From Aegilops tauschii subsp. strangulata (Eukaryota; Streptophyta; Magnoliopsida; Poales; Poaceae): a stretch of DNA of 64,000 bases. The notes under the pieces are model-generated. The model was not told the DNA's origin. It saw only the letters and a list, made by a program, of their open reading frames with translations, and did not search any database. The stretch is taken from NCBI RefSeq assembly GCF_002575655.3, contig NC_053038.3:142740885-142804884 (forward strand). Direction: 5' to 3'. Positions within the stretch are counted from its first letter, which is position 1. Each line of letters starts with the position of its first letter. Made by a program: the position numbers and the translations under genes. Of this stretch, positions 20,497-30,980 are shown one piece after another.

Positions 20497-20728
20497 CACG
20501 CTCTTTCTGGCACGACTAGGGTGTTATTTGCAAAAAATAGCCTGACCGTTCGTATTCGCCCGGCACGTGGAAGATGAAGTCATAGATACACAGAAGCCGA
20601 GGGACGCGACATTGAATTAAAAGCCGAATACATTACTTGGAAGCCGTCGGAGGGGGAACCCGCCTTGCAATGCCGAAGACAATCTGCGCGCCGAACACCT
20701 CGTCATTGAAGCCTGGTTCGGGGGCTAC

Positions 20729-21208
20729 TAAGGGAGTCCTGGACTAAGGGGTCCTCGGGCGTCCGGCCTGTTAGCCATGGGCCGGACTGATGGGCTGTGA
20801 AGATACGAAGACCGAAGACTGCACCCGTGTCCGGATGGGACTCTCCTTGCGTGGAAGGCAAGCTTGGTGACCGGATATGTAGATTCCTTTATTTGTAACC
20901 GACCTTGTGTAACCCTAGATCCTCCCGATGCCTATATAAACCGGAGGACTTAGTCCGGAAAGTATAGATACTCATTACCATAGTCATACAGGCTAGACTT
21001 CTAGGGTTTAGCTATTACGATCTCGTGGTACATCAACCCTTGTAATACTCATATTCATCAAGATCAATCAAGCAGGAAGTAGGGTATTACCTCCATAGAG
21101 AGGGCCCGAACCTGGGTAAACATCGTGTCCCCTGTCTCCTGTTACCATCGACCTTAGACGCACAGTTCGGGACCACCTACCCGAGATCCGCCGGTTTTGA
21201 CACCGACA
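20729..21208 (+). repeat. 3' LTR of inner Tat element
   Basis: TAAGGGAGTCCTGG (TG mutated to TA) to TTTGACACCGACA, 480 bp, preceded by a polypurine-like GGTTCGGGGGCTAC. About 3% different from the 5' copy by eye. Confidence 0.9.
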
Positions 21209-23325
21209 CGGGGGACGTGGCCCGCGAGCATCCACGACATTCTGGCGATCGGAGCCAGGCGAGCGGCGTCGTCCGAATCTGAGACGACGAGCGACGCGCC
21301 GCTGGGTCCGGGGGCAGGGACGTGCTACCCGCGGGCGGTGCAGCAGCCTCTACCGCACCCCAGCCGGCGCCCGCGCCACGCCCTTCCAGGCCGCGCGCGA
21401 TGAGCAATACCGCGATGCCGGAGCCCCCGGGCACCGCCGCGGAAAGAGCCATGTGCGCCACTCACGGGACGAACCAGGCCGGCGTGCGTGCTCAGACGCC
21501 GGTGCAGGCGGTGTGCGACGGCGAGACCGCGACAAAGCCCCTTCTAACCCGCTTAGAAGTCGGAGCGCGTCACGGTCTACGCAGATCTCGCCGCCGCCTA
21601 CGCTAGCAGAAGCGCTGGCGCGCGTGCAGCTGCTCCTCGACTTCTCCCTGCTGCGGAGAAGCTCGACGAGTGGAGAGCCACCATCCGAAGCCTTGTCAGC
21701 TTCGCCAACAAACACGAGCCGCTCCCGACGGGACCCTCGCACCGGCATCCTAACGAGCCGGTGCATGCTGATAGTGGGGGGACCAGAGACGCTGCGACCA
21801 CAGTGCACCCTCCCCCCCTCCCCCCCCGCCGCGGCCGCGACAACAGCCAACGGCCTGTCGACCCGACGTCGGGGACAACGTTTCCACTGCGTCGTCTGAC
21901 CCGCGAACACGCCGCGACCAACGTCAAGTCCTTCGGGAACGGTCCCAGGAAGACACTCGAACTACCATCGAACGACGACGGGAGACGCACCATCAGTCAG
22001 ATCGGCGTGTGGGGCCTACTATGGACCACCTGTTGCCGGGGGGCCCCGACGACCTACCTTACGAGGTGGGTTGTCTAGCCTTTACCTGAGAGCTGCGGCA
22101 GTTCCAGTGGCCCTCTCACCGCACGTTCAAGCCCGATGTTGGCAAGAAGTACAACGGCAAGACCCACCCGTCGGAGTTTCTCAGCATCTACACCATCGCG
22201 ATGCAAGCTGCTGGAGCTCGCGACGACAAGGTGCTTGCCAATTACTTCCCGTTGGCACTCAAAACCAACATCATGTCATGGTTGATGCACTTTCCAGTGG
22301 ATTCCATTTCTTCTTGGTCGGATTTGTGTCATGAGTTTGGTGGCACCTTCACTGGAGGCCACCAAGCTCATGGCCAGGCAAGCGATTTGCATATCATGCC
22401 CCAGAAAGAAGGTGAAAACCTACGCAAGTACATACAGAGTTTTAGCCGGGTGCAGTACAACATCCCAGATGTTCATCCCGCCGCTGTTATCAGCGCATTC
22501 CATCAGAATGTGCGCAACTGCAAGATGCGTGAAGAGTTGGCAATGTACAAGGTCAAGGATGTGGCCAAACTTTATGTTCTGGCCGATAGATGTGCTCGAG
22601 CTAAAGGGGGGAGGAAGTACCCCGGCGAGGACACTGGTGCGGAAACCGACTCCATAGGCAAAGACACCACCACCCCGACAAAGAATGGCTGGCGCCGCAA
22701 CAGGAAGCGCAAGGGCAAGACTGTGCTTGCCGTTGAGGGATCTGGCGAGCTCGGCGCCGCCAAAAAGGCCAAGGCTGATGACCCCGGAAAGGAGGTTGCC
22801 GGGTGTGCCGCCTGCTTGGCCCTGGCGGCCGTCGGCAAGCCAGGAGGCTCCGACAAGCAGTACTGCAAGATCCACCGCACCAAGGGCCATGACCTCCAGA
22901 ACTGCAACAAGTTGAGCTGCTTGCAGAAAAGCAGAAGGCTGAATATGAAAGGCGAGACAAGGAGAAGGGTTGGGATGGTGCTGAGGGATCTAGCAAGAAG
23001 CATGGCGGCCAAGGGGGTCGCCACGGCAAAGATAACCAACAAGAGAGGCCCGCTCGGGGCCGCGACAAGAAAGAGGAGGATGATGATCACGACGAGGACG
23101 ACGAGTCCGGCGAGCGCGAGTTCTAGAAGGCTACAGAGGCTATGTGCCTCGACGGTGGCACCTTGTTGCACACCTCACACCGCTAGCTGAAGCAGTGGGC
23201 GCGTGAGGTCACTGCGGCGGAGCTGTCGTTCGATGCCCAGAAGCCACTGAAGTGGTCCCGCACGCCCATCATTTTTTACACCGAGGATCACCCTGACCAC
23301 ACAACTGCGGTCGGGTGTTTTCCAT
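21209..23325 (+). pseudogene. Outer Tat gag, main part, with zinc knuckle
   Basis: The outer gag resumes at 21209 but its first kilobase is spread over several frames. From about 22080 it is readable: RTFKPDVGKKYNGKTHPSEF, then in frame from 22201 MSWLMHFPVDSISSWSDLCH, LHIMPQKEGENLRKYIQSFS, the retrotransposon gag capsid domain (PF03732-like). A basic linker (NGWRRNRKRKGKTVL) and a zinc-knuckle-like YCKIHRTKGHDLQNC follow. A one-base loss near 22915 shifts the frame into a protease-proximal segment with two TAG stops (about 23124 and 23184). Gag builds the particle and binds RNA. Confidence 0.75.
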
Positions 23326-24020
23326 TGTTGGTTTCACCAACAATACACAACCTCAAGGTGACCAAAGTGCTGGTTGATGGTGGGGCCGGTCTGAATTTGA
23401 TCTCGCCCGCTGTGATCAAGAAGCTGCAGATTCCTGATGGAGACCACGAAGAGACCGGCACGTTTCTAGGGGTCAACCCGGGAAGGAGACAGCCTAAAGG
23501 TAAAATCACGCTGCCCGTTACGTTTGTGGGCGAGCCGAACTATAGGACAGAGAAGATCGTCTTCGATGTCGCCGAGATCCCCTTGCCATACAATGGGATC
23601 CTTGGCCGCCCAGCGCTGGCCAAATTCATGGCGGCGTCCCACTATGCCTACAACACGTTGAAGATGCCGGGGCCACTGACCATCATCACCGTCCCCTCTG
23701 ACAAGAAAGACGCACTCATCTGCACCGACCAAGTCTACCGAGAGGCAGTTGCAGCAACTGCCGCCAGGGCACTTGCCCCTGCCGCTGAAGCTCCAGGGAG
23801 GAAGAAGGCCAACAAGACTCCTTCCGGCAAGACCTCTTGCACCCACTCCGGCAAGCGCACCTCTTCGGAGTGTGGTGCTCCCATTGAGGACGTGCCAGAG
23901 AGCTCCACCGACAAGAGCAAAAAGTCCAAGCCTGCACCACCAGAAACCAAGAAGGTGTCCGTCAAGGCGGACGGCACGGGCGGGGCTTTCACTATAAGCT
24001 CCACCCTCGACAGCAAATAG
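23325..24020 (+). pseudogene. Outer Tat aspartic protease region
   Basis: Frame 23325-24020 has the active-site loop KVLVDGGAGLNLISPAVIKK at about residues 14-33 and the later NGILGRPALAKFMA motif, then YAYNTLKMPGPLTIITVPSD. A Lys/Ala/Ser-rich spacer of about 80 residues follows, and the frame ends in a TAG at 24018-24020. RT sequence continues in the same frame after that stop. The protease would cut the gag-pol precursor. Confidence 0.75.
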
Positions 24021-26072
24021 GAAAGCGTGCTCGTCGCCTTCCTGCGGGCGAATGTCAATATATTTGAATGGCAAGCAGCTAACATCCCCGGCGTTCACAG
24101 GGAGGTGATTGAGCACCATCTTGCTGTCTGTCCTCACGCGCGGCCCGTCAAGCAGAAGGTCAGGAAGCAAGCTTTGGAGCAGCAAGAGTTCATCATTGAA
24201 GAGATCAGGAAGTTGGAGGCGGCAGGCCTGGTAAGAGGAGTACTCCACCCCACGTGGTTGGCCAATCCGGTGGTGGTGCGTAAGGCAAACGGGAAGTGGA
24301 GGCTGTGTATTGACTACACATACATCAATAAAGCTTGTCCAAAGGATCCTTTCCCTCTGCCACGCATCGACCAGATTGTACACTCCACTGCTGGGTGTGA
24401 CCTGCTGTTATTCGTCGATGCCTATTTAGGGTACCACCAGATCTTCATGATGAAGGAAGATGAAGAGAAGACCGCGTTCATCACCCCATGTGGTACGTAC
24501 TGTTTTGTACGAATGCCTTTCGTGTTGAAGAGCGCTGGATCGACGTTTGCCCGAGCAGTCCAGATTGGTTTTGGGCCCAAGCTACATAGAAATATGGAAG
24601 CTTATATGGATGACATAGTGGTCAAAACCAAGGACAGGGCCACGCTCGTGCAAGATTTAGAAGAAACATTCGCAAACCTACGCAAGATCAACCTCAGGCT
24701 CAACCCAGAGAAGTGCGTGTTCTGTGTCCCCTCTGGCAAACTTCTCGGGTTCTTTGTGTCTCAACACGGAATCGAAACAAATCCTGAAAAGATCAAAGCG
24801 ATTGAGCAGATTGAGGCGCTGAAACGGGTCAAAGACGTCCGTAGGCTCGCCGGCTGCGTTGCTGCCCTGAGTAGGTTCATCTCCAAATCTGCTGAGCACG
24901 CCCTCCCCTTTTTCAAAGTGTTGAAAAAGGCGGGTCCAGTAAAATGGACTTCGGAGGCAGAGGCAGCACTGCAAGATTTGAAGAGGTACCTCTCCTCCAC
25001 GCCAATACTAGTCGTGCCTAAACCACGAGAGCCGTTGTTGCTGTACTTAGCAGCAACGAATCAAGTGGTCAGTGCTGCGCTGGTGGCACAGAGGGAACCT
25101 AAGGGAGAAGCAGCAGTTGCAGCAGAGCCATCAGATGGTGGGCCGGGGTCTTCCCCGACAGAGCCTGACGCCGGCAAACCAGAACCCCCGGCAAGACCCG
25201 AACCCGGCGAGGCAGAGCCTGAGCGGATGGGCGAAGTGGGACAGAAGAAGAAGATGGTGCAGCACCCAGTGTATTTTGTCAGTTCCCTCTTGCAGGGGGC
25301 TAGGTCAAGATATTCTAGAATGCAGAAGCTGCTTTTCGGCCTTCTCATGGCCTCGAGAAAGCTGCGCCACTATTTCCAAGCGCACGAGATCACCTTCGTC
25401 ACCCGCCTCCCTTTGCAACGGATTTTGCACAATCCAGATGCGACAGGGAGGATTGTGGAGTGGGCATTGGAGCTATCGAGCTTTGGCCTTAGGTTTCAAA
25501 GTACTTCAACGATCAAGAGCCGAGCTTTGGCAGAGTTCATAGCAGAGTGGACCGCAACGCCCGATGAGGAGATTCAAGAGACCGCCCTTCCCGGCAAGGA
25601 GACGAGAAGTGAGTGGATTATGTATTTTGATGGAGCTTTCTCACTCCAAGGTGCTGGTGCTGGCGTGCTACTCGTCGCACCCACCGGAGAGCACCTCAAG
25701 TACGTAATCCAGATGCACTTCCTCCAGGAAAAATCAACGAACAATATGGTGGAGTACGAGGGGTTGCTTGCCGGTATCTGGATCGCGGCAGACCTCGGAA
25801 TCAAGAAGCTCATCATCAGGGGTGATTCGCAGCTCGCTGTCAAGCAAGTCAACAAGGATTACCAGAGCCCGTTGATGGAGGCCTATGTGAATGAAGTGAG
25901 GAAGTTGGAAGAACGTTTCGGTGGCCTATAGGTAGAACATGTTCCCCGAGCGGAGAACAGCATTGCCGATGACCTGTCGAAACGCGCTGCCCTCAAGTTG
26001 CATGTGGAACCACGTACATTTGTACTTCAGTTAATACAACCATCCATAGAGCCATCAGCAGGGCAGAACAAG
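24021..26072 (+). pseudogene. Outer Tat reverse transcriptase, RNase H and archaeal-type RNase H
   Basis: A long open stretch in frame with the protease. RT motifs: WRLCIDYTYINKACPKDPFP, LLLFVDAYLGYHQIFMM, FVRMPFVLKSAGSTFA, AYMDDIVVKT (YMDD) and GKLLGFFVS. It continues through connection and retroviral RNase H (VYFVSSLLQGARSRYSRMQK, MASRKLRHYFQAHEITFVT) to a second, archaeal-type RNase H: WIMYFDGAFSLQGAGAGVLL (Asp), NNMVEYEGLLAG (Glu), IIRGDSQLAVKQV (Asp) and RAENSIADDLSKRA (Asp). A TAG at 25929-25931 falls before the last motif. PVVVRK lacks the usual P-K-K at the RT fingers. Two RNase H domains mark the Tat lineage. Confidence 0.85.
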
Positions 26073-26075
26073 TGA

Positions 26076-27503
26076 AGGAAGACAAGCCCCGGCAAGTACC
26101 TTTCCATCGAGCTCCCAGGAGCCGCCGGCAAGGAGGTTGCCAGGTACCCCAAGCTTGCTCAGAGGCAACTACCTCCGACGGGGCCCCAGGCCCTGACCAT
26201 AGAGGCAGCTGCCCCTGCGGCCGAAGATGTGCCTTTGGTCCTTACCGTCGAGCCCCAGGCTCCGGCATGGGCGCAGCCCACCGTCCGTTTCCTCCAAACA
26301 GGAGAACTCCCCGTGGAGCAGGAAGAAGCAGAGAAAGTAGCCCGTCAGTCCAACATGTACCAGTTTGTGGATGATACCCTATAAAGAAGGAGGCCAAATG
26401 GAGTCGGGCTGAAGTGCATTCCTCGAGAGGATGGACTAGAGCTATTGGCAGAGATACATGGAGGTATGTGTGGCTCCCACATAGGGTCAAGGGCCCTTGC
26501 CGGCAAGGCATTTCGGCAAGGTTTCTTCTGGCCCACAGCCCTCCAGGATGCAGCTGCGCTAGTAACCAAGTGTGAAGCATGTCAGTTATATTTGAAGAAG
26601 CTTCAGCAAACAGTTCAAGCCCTTCAAACAATCCCTCTCTCCTGGCCATTTTCGGTCATGGGGCTCGACATACTGGGCCCCATCCCCCGTGCTGTCAGGG
26701 GCTTTGATTACTTGTATGTCGCAATCGACAAGTTCACAAAGTGGCCTGAAGTGGAGGTAGTGAGGAAGGTGACAGCACAGTCAGCCGTCAAGTTCCTCAA
26801 GGGGCTAGTTTGCCATTTTGGTGTGCCGAACAGGGTCATCACCGACAACGGCACGCGGTTCACAAGCCGCACCTTCATGCAATACATCCAGGACCTCGGT
26901 AGCAAGGTCTGTTTCTCTTCAGTGGCACACCCATGGAGCAACGGCCGGGCGGAGAGGGCAAATGCTGAAGTACTGCGAGGCCTGAGGAGAAAGACTTTTG
27001 ATAGGATGCACAAGTGTGGAAGGCACTGGATTGATGAGTTGCCGACGATTCTTTGGTCGATTAGAACGACGCCAAATCGAGCCACCGGCCAGACACCCTT
27101 TGCCCTGGTATACGGGGCAGAAGCAGTTCTCCCCAGGGAACTCACATACGGGTCACCTCGAGTGCTCGCTTATGACGAGCTTGAGCAAGAGCAGTTGCGG
27201 CAAGATGACGTGATGCTCCTTGAGGAAGATCGTCTTCGGGAAACTGTGCGAGCTGCACGCTACCAGCAGGCCTTGCGCTGCTACCATAGCCGCAAGGTTC
27301 ATGCCCGAAGTCTTGAGGAAGGCGACCTTGTTCTTCGGCGCGTTCAGTCGGCCAAGAATTCCAAAAAGTTGACGCCAAAGTGGGAAGGCCCTTATCGGGT
27401 AATACGAGTCACCAGGCCTGGCGCAGTCCGCCTGGAGACTGAAGATGGTGTCCCAGTGAGCAACTCCTGGAACATCAAACATCTGCGTAAGTTTTACCCA
27501 TGA
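26076..27503 (+). pseudogene. Outer Tat integrase
   Basis: Still in the protease/RT frame. A Pro/Ala/Glu-rich linker (QALTIEAAAPAAEDVPLV) leads to a TAA at 26382-26384, then the H2C2 zinc domain (AEIHGGMCGSHIGSRALAGK, TKCEACQ), the DDE core (SVMGLDILGPIP, VITDNGTRFTSRTF, SNGRAERANAEVLRGL) and the C-terminal domain (LTPKWEGPYRVIRV). It ends at TGA 27501-27503 with HLRKFYP, the normal family end. All three catalytic acids and most zinc ligands remain (the first His is in place; GSH replaces GHH). Only stop codons, not frameshifts, disrupt pol from protease to here. Confidence 0.85.
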
Positions 27504-28301
27504 GGCGCGGTTGCCGGGCTTCCCGGCAAGCCACCTTTTGTACAAGCCTTGCCGACAAGGCATGTAACCCTTTCTACAAAGCCAGGCGCAGACCGTGAGC
27601 ATAAATAAATGAAGCGCTAGCGCCCTAAGTTTCAGCATGCATGCTAGGTTAAGTCTCTCTTTAGTAGGGTTGATAGTGCCTTGCGGCAACTAACCCCTAG
27701 CATAGAGGTCGGGTGTGTGTCTTTCCGTCCTTTCTAGTCTTTTCTTTCGTTCGCAGACTGCACAGGCATTTCTGCTAAGCCATTTAAGGGCAGGGAGACG
27801 GATCGTCATCCCCGACCCCGGCAAGCCATTGCCGGGGGGCTGCAGATTCAAGCACTCGACCACTGCAAGCCATGGTTGCCGGGGGCTGCAGATCCAGATA
27901 AGTCCTTTATCCCCTGTTATGCATTTCCGCATGGAATTGGGACGTATGAAGCCTCATTTATTCCTGGGCCACTGTGCTCCCCCTTTCCTGCGCCCAAGAA
28001 CTACTCCCTGGGCCAGAACTTGGTTGTAGTCGCGGTGACAAGGAAGCAAACGAAGGGCCTAACCCTACTTCGCCCCTGCCTCCGCCGAGGGCGTGAGTAT
28101 AGACGTGAATGAAGTAAGGGGACGGCAAGGCCTGTTGCTAGGCGACAATGTTTATCTTAAAAATAACAAGGATTCGTTCCTTGGCATGGGCCTCACTCAC
28201 GCACAAAGAACACGGCAAACACCCTTTTTCATTAATACGTTCCAAACAGGTACAGTTCGTACGGAATGCAAACATGAGCAAGGGGATTACAAGGTTTAAA
28301 T
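27504..28301. other. Outer element spacer between integrase and antisense gene
   Basis: No gene seen. It contains repeated TTGCCGG/CCGGCAA dyads (for example 27512-27565 and 27815-27885) like those in the LTRs. Confidence 0.55.
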
Positions 28302-29138
28302 CTAACAAGTGCCCGTAGGCTTAAAAACTAAAAAAGATAAGTGCCCCATGATCCCCGTTCTTGCCCCTTTCCTCCCAGGTGCAGCAGGTGAAGGCAAAAA
28401 GGAGGCGACGGGGAACGCGCTGATGGAGAGCTTGACAAGGAAGACCCTTGGCAGGGCGCATGGACGAGGGAGGAGGGCGACGTGGTCAGTAGGAGTCGGA
28501 GTCGGCATCCTCCCGCTTGACGCCCTCCTCGTCGCTGTCGCTATCCTCCTCGTCGCTCCCGCTTGAGGAGGAGTCTTCATCGAGGAGGAGCTCTCCACGC
28601 AACACCTTAATCGAGTTCCCAAGTGCCCAAAGACCTTGACGGAGAGCAGGCCGTTCTCCATTAATTTGAAGTGGAGAACGAGCCCCTCCGACAAGCTATG
28701 GGCACGAGCGAAGGTCTTCCACCCGTGACGAAGATACATGACGTGAGGGGCAGGGAAGTCGACGTCGACCCGCATGCTACCATTCCCGCAGCCCCTCATA
28801 TGCAACCTCAGAGCCTGTGTCGGGTCGAGCTCCATCTCCCGAGAGAACGGAGTAGGGAGACAAAGACGACGGCGCACTGGCCGGTGCAGCCTGATGACTA
28901 ACTCACGGGGCTGGTCTCCGATGTGGCCCTCCATTGGGGGAGGGGCCCCTGGCGGAGGCGAGGCCAGTGCACCGCCCCGTCCTCCTCTTCCCCAACCGCC
29001 ACGGAGACCTCGGCCTCGCCCCCTCCCCCTTCCTCTCACGGCCGGCTCCGCCGCCACGAGCTCTTGGGAAGGAGGGGCGCGCTGTCGAGCAGAGACCCTC
29101 ATCGCCGCCATCGGAGTGCCGGCGCGCCGTCTCGACAT
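28302..29138 (-). CDS. Antisense B3-domain gene in outer Tat element (tail frameshifted)
   Basis: On the minus strand ATG 29138 starts a 278-residue frame. Residues 1-60 are basic with an RGRGRGRG box (about 35-57), possibly nuclear. Residues about 91-173 match the plant B3 DNA-binding fold: LCLPTPFSREM, RGCGNGSMRVDVDF, MYLRHGWKTFARAHSLSEGL, LLSVKVFG. The longer upstream frame begins with a GTG and extends past the TATA box, so 29138 is preferred. After CCVESSSS the listed frame turns basic and Pro-rich, while the neighbouring frame gives a Ser/Asp/Glu-rich tail stopping at 28486-28488, so a one-base indel probably replaced an acidic tail. B3 proteins bind DNA; whether this one acts on host or element promoters is unknown. 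No introns seen. Confidence 0.7.
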   Translation of the reverse strand: MSRRRAGTPMAAMRVSARQRAPPSQELVAAEPAVRGRGRGRGRGLRGGWGRGGRGGALASPPPGAPPPMEGHIGDQPRELVIRLHRPVRRRLCLPTPFSREMELDPTQALRLHMRGCGNGSMRVDVDFPAPHVMYLRHGWKTFARAHSLSEGLVLHFKLMENGLLSVKVFGHLGTRLRCCVESSSSMKTPPQAGATRRIATATRRASSGRMPTPTPTDHVALLPRPCALPRVFLVKLSISAFPVASFLPSPAAPGRKGARTGIMGHLSFLVFKPTGTC

Positions 29139-29213
29139 GGCAGAAGGAATTAAGGAGCCAAGGTAGAAGGAGATGAATGATGAAAGATTGGCGGGTGCCA
29201 TCCCCCTCCCCTT

Positions 29214-29221
29214 CTTATAAA
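29214..29221 (-). promoter_or_regulatory. TATA-like box of the antisense B3 gene (TTTATAAG)
   Basis: Minus strand reads GGCCCCGCCTCTTTATAAG, 76-83 bp upstream of ATG 29138, with a GC box-like element beside it, consistent with a plant core promoter driving the antisense gene. Confidence 0.55.
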
Positions 29222-29771
29222 GAGGCGGGGCCGAGGCTCGGCTGCCCCACTTAACCAATCCAGCCACCAGGGGCGCAGGGAATCAAGATCGACCTGCTGC
29301 TCCAACCAGCGACGACCCGGTTCCTCACCTCGTCATTTAAGGCCCGTGCCCCCTGCGTCCACCGCCTACCATCTTTGAGGCATGGGGGACACGTGGTGAG
29401 CAAGCCGAAATCAAGGACACGAGTGAGGTGACCGTTTTCCACCCCGTGATCGTGGGGCACGGGCGCCTTGAAGGCCACGACTCGAGTCCACTTAGTAAAT
29501 AAGCCGTGCCCCTGCGTTTCCCTCTTTTTTATGGGGAAGGCGCGAGCTGCCTCTTTACTATGATGTGACGCATGAGGGCAGCAACCGCCCCACGCATGAC
29601 CCCCACATCATGCATGACCCCCACGTCGTGCATTCAACGTGGGTCGTGGGGAAGCGCAGTGAGCGAGGGAGTTACTGTGGTAAAAAATCCGCTGCCCGCG
29701 CGCCCGCGCACCGTTCTGGGCCTGGCCCAATAACGCCTCGCGCTTATATGTGGCCCAGGCTCGGGGGCTCC
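29222..29771. other. Upstream region of antisense gene and polypurine tract
   Basis: No open gene. CATGA/ACCCCCAC repeats occur at 29570-29630. The end, GGCTCGGGGGCTCC directly before TGTCGG at 29772, is the likely polypurine tract for plus-strand cDNA priming. Confidence 0.55.
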
Positions 29772-30934
29772 TGTCGGTGTACAAAAGTAGGGGTCCCTTT
29801 TTGCACCCCTTTACTTGTGCGCGGGCAGTCGCAGCCCCACGCCCCTGGCCATGCTTGGCGGGGCAGAGGAAGCAAAGGCACAAGAGAACCAGACTAACGC
29901 CAAGCCGGAAACACAAAGAGCAGAAGGGCGAGGTGGACACCCCCGGCAAGGCCCTTGCCGGGGCGGCCTCCACAGCCCCGGCAAGAGCCTTGCCGGGGCA
30001 ACTCGCCTAATGCCAGCAGGGCTGCCACCCTTGAGCCTAAGAGTTCCGACGCCCTCAACCACACTGGAACCAAAGCTCGGGAGGTGCCTCCGTGGTGGCA
30101 TGCAGATCTTTGTGAAGACCAAGGGCATACAAGACTAGATAAATAACCAGAAGATGAAGATCCTCGGCAAGATCCTTGCCAAGGATACCCACGAGACCCC
30201 CGGCAAGCCCCTTGCCGGAGACGACCACGACGCCACAGCAAGACCCTTGCCGGGGCCCTGGCAAGACTCTTGCCGAAGACATCCGCGAGGCCGCAGCCAG
30301 GCCCACATCTGCCAAAGCTCCGCCGCCGTTCCCATGCAGCTGCCAGCCCACCAACTAGGCGAACACCTGCGTGGCGACGTGTAGCCTCTAGGCCAACTCA
30401 GCAAGCACCTGCATGGTGGCATGCAGATCTTCGTGAAGGCTCTGCCACCGCACCAACTCAGCAGCCAGCCAGCCAGCGTGGCACTACCCGCCTCGTCAGT
30501 TCGGACGCCCGTCGAAGCCAAGCGAGGCGGTGACAGCTGGGACGACCTTCCTTTTCGTCCCCGATAAAGCAAGAAGGGCACGTCGGTAGCGCATTAAATG
30601 TGTTTGTCCTACGGTGCCAGACGATAGACTCGACCACTGTATAGCTTTCCACCTCCTGTGTGCCACTGTGGCAGCCCCTTTGTCTATAAAAGGAGGCCCG
30701 CAGCATACTGGGAGAGGATTCGGACTTTTTGGATGCTGCATGCCTTTTAGCTAGTCCAAGAACATGAGATAAACAGGAACCAGCAGGAGTAGGGTATTAC
30801 GCGTCACTTGCAGCCCGAACCTGGATAATCCCCCCCGCGTTGATCTCTCAATACCACTCTTTCCACAGCCCCGCGCCCGCCAACCATAGCAAAAGGGATT
30901 CCTCGTGATCCCGTAGGTGTCGTTTCCCCCGACA
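29772..30934 (+). repeat. 3' LTR of outer Tat element
   Basis: TGTCGGTGTACAAAAG to TTTCCCCCGACA, 1163 bp, TATA box at 30685-30692. A 4-bp CCAG duplication relative to the 5' copy lies near 30473. Rich in CCGGCAAG/CTTGCCGG dyads, better preserved than in the 5' LTR. Confidence 0.9.
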
Positions 30935-30939
30935 GGACC
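30935..30939. repeat. Right target-site duplication of outer Tat element (ggacc)
   Basis: Pairs with gaacc at 9232-9236, one mismatch. Confidence 0.7.
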
Positions 30940-30980
30940 CTTACTTAACCTGATGACTAACTACCTTATATGTGTTGCAG

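Larger units (their letters stand above)
10573..21208 (+). mobile_element. Inner Gypsy retrotransposon, Tat lineage (Fatima-like LTR), nested in outer gag
   Basis: Direct LTRs 10573-11053 and 20729-21208 bound a 10.6-kb element. The host flanks are ggccggg and cggggacg, sharing CGGG, so the target duplication is 4 bp or 5 bp with one loss. By eye the LTRs differ by about 15 substitutions and one indel in 480 bp (about 3%), younger than its host element. Coding order is gag, protease, RT, RNase H, archaeal-type RNase H, integrase, then a long antisense gene. The LTR start TGAGGGAGTCCTGGACTA resembles the wheat family I know as Fatima, from memory. Stops, frameshifts and a 0.64-kb foreign insert disable it. 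Confidence 0.88.
9237..30934 (+). mobile_element. Outer Gypsy (Ty3) retrotransposon, Tat lineage, with nested insertion
   Basis: Two direct LTRs (9237-10394 and 29772-30934) with TG...CA ends and a 5-bp target duplication bound this element. Without the 10.6-kb nested element it is about 11 kb. Order is LTR, leader, gag, protease, reverse transcriptase, RNase H, a second archaeal-type RNase H, integrase, an antisense gene, polypurine tract, LTR. The second RNase H and the phrase KACPKDPFPLPRIDQ in the RT are hallmarks of the Tat group of plant Gypsy elements. Counting by eye, the LTRs differ at roughly 73 of 1158 sites (about 6%), an old insertion. gag and pol contain stops and frameshifts, so it is non-autonomous now. 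It inserted in sequence flanking a B3-domain gene remnant (30981-31635). Confidence 0.9.

Noticed and set aside
21350..21910. 186-codon minus-strand frame
   Set aside because: Shadow of the GC-rich N-terminal gag of the outer Tat element.
23466..24383. 305-codon minus-strand frame
   Set aside because: Lies antisense to protease/RT; no recognisable domain and sense-strand motifs fully explain the region.
28774..29166. Plus-strand Pro/Arg-rich frames opposite the B3 gene
   Set aside because: Shadows of the RG-rich N-terminus of the antisense B3 gene.
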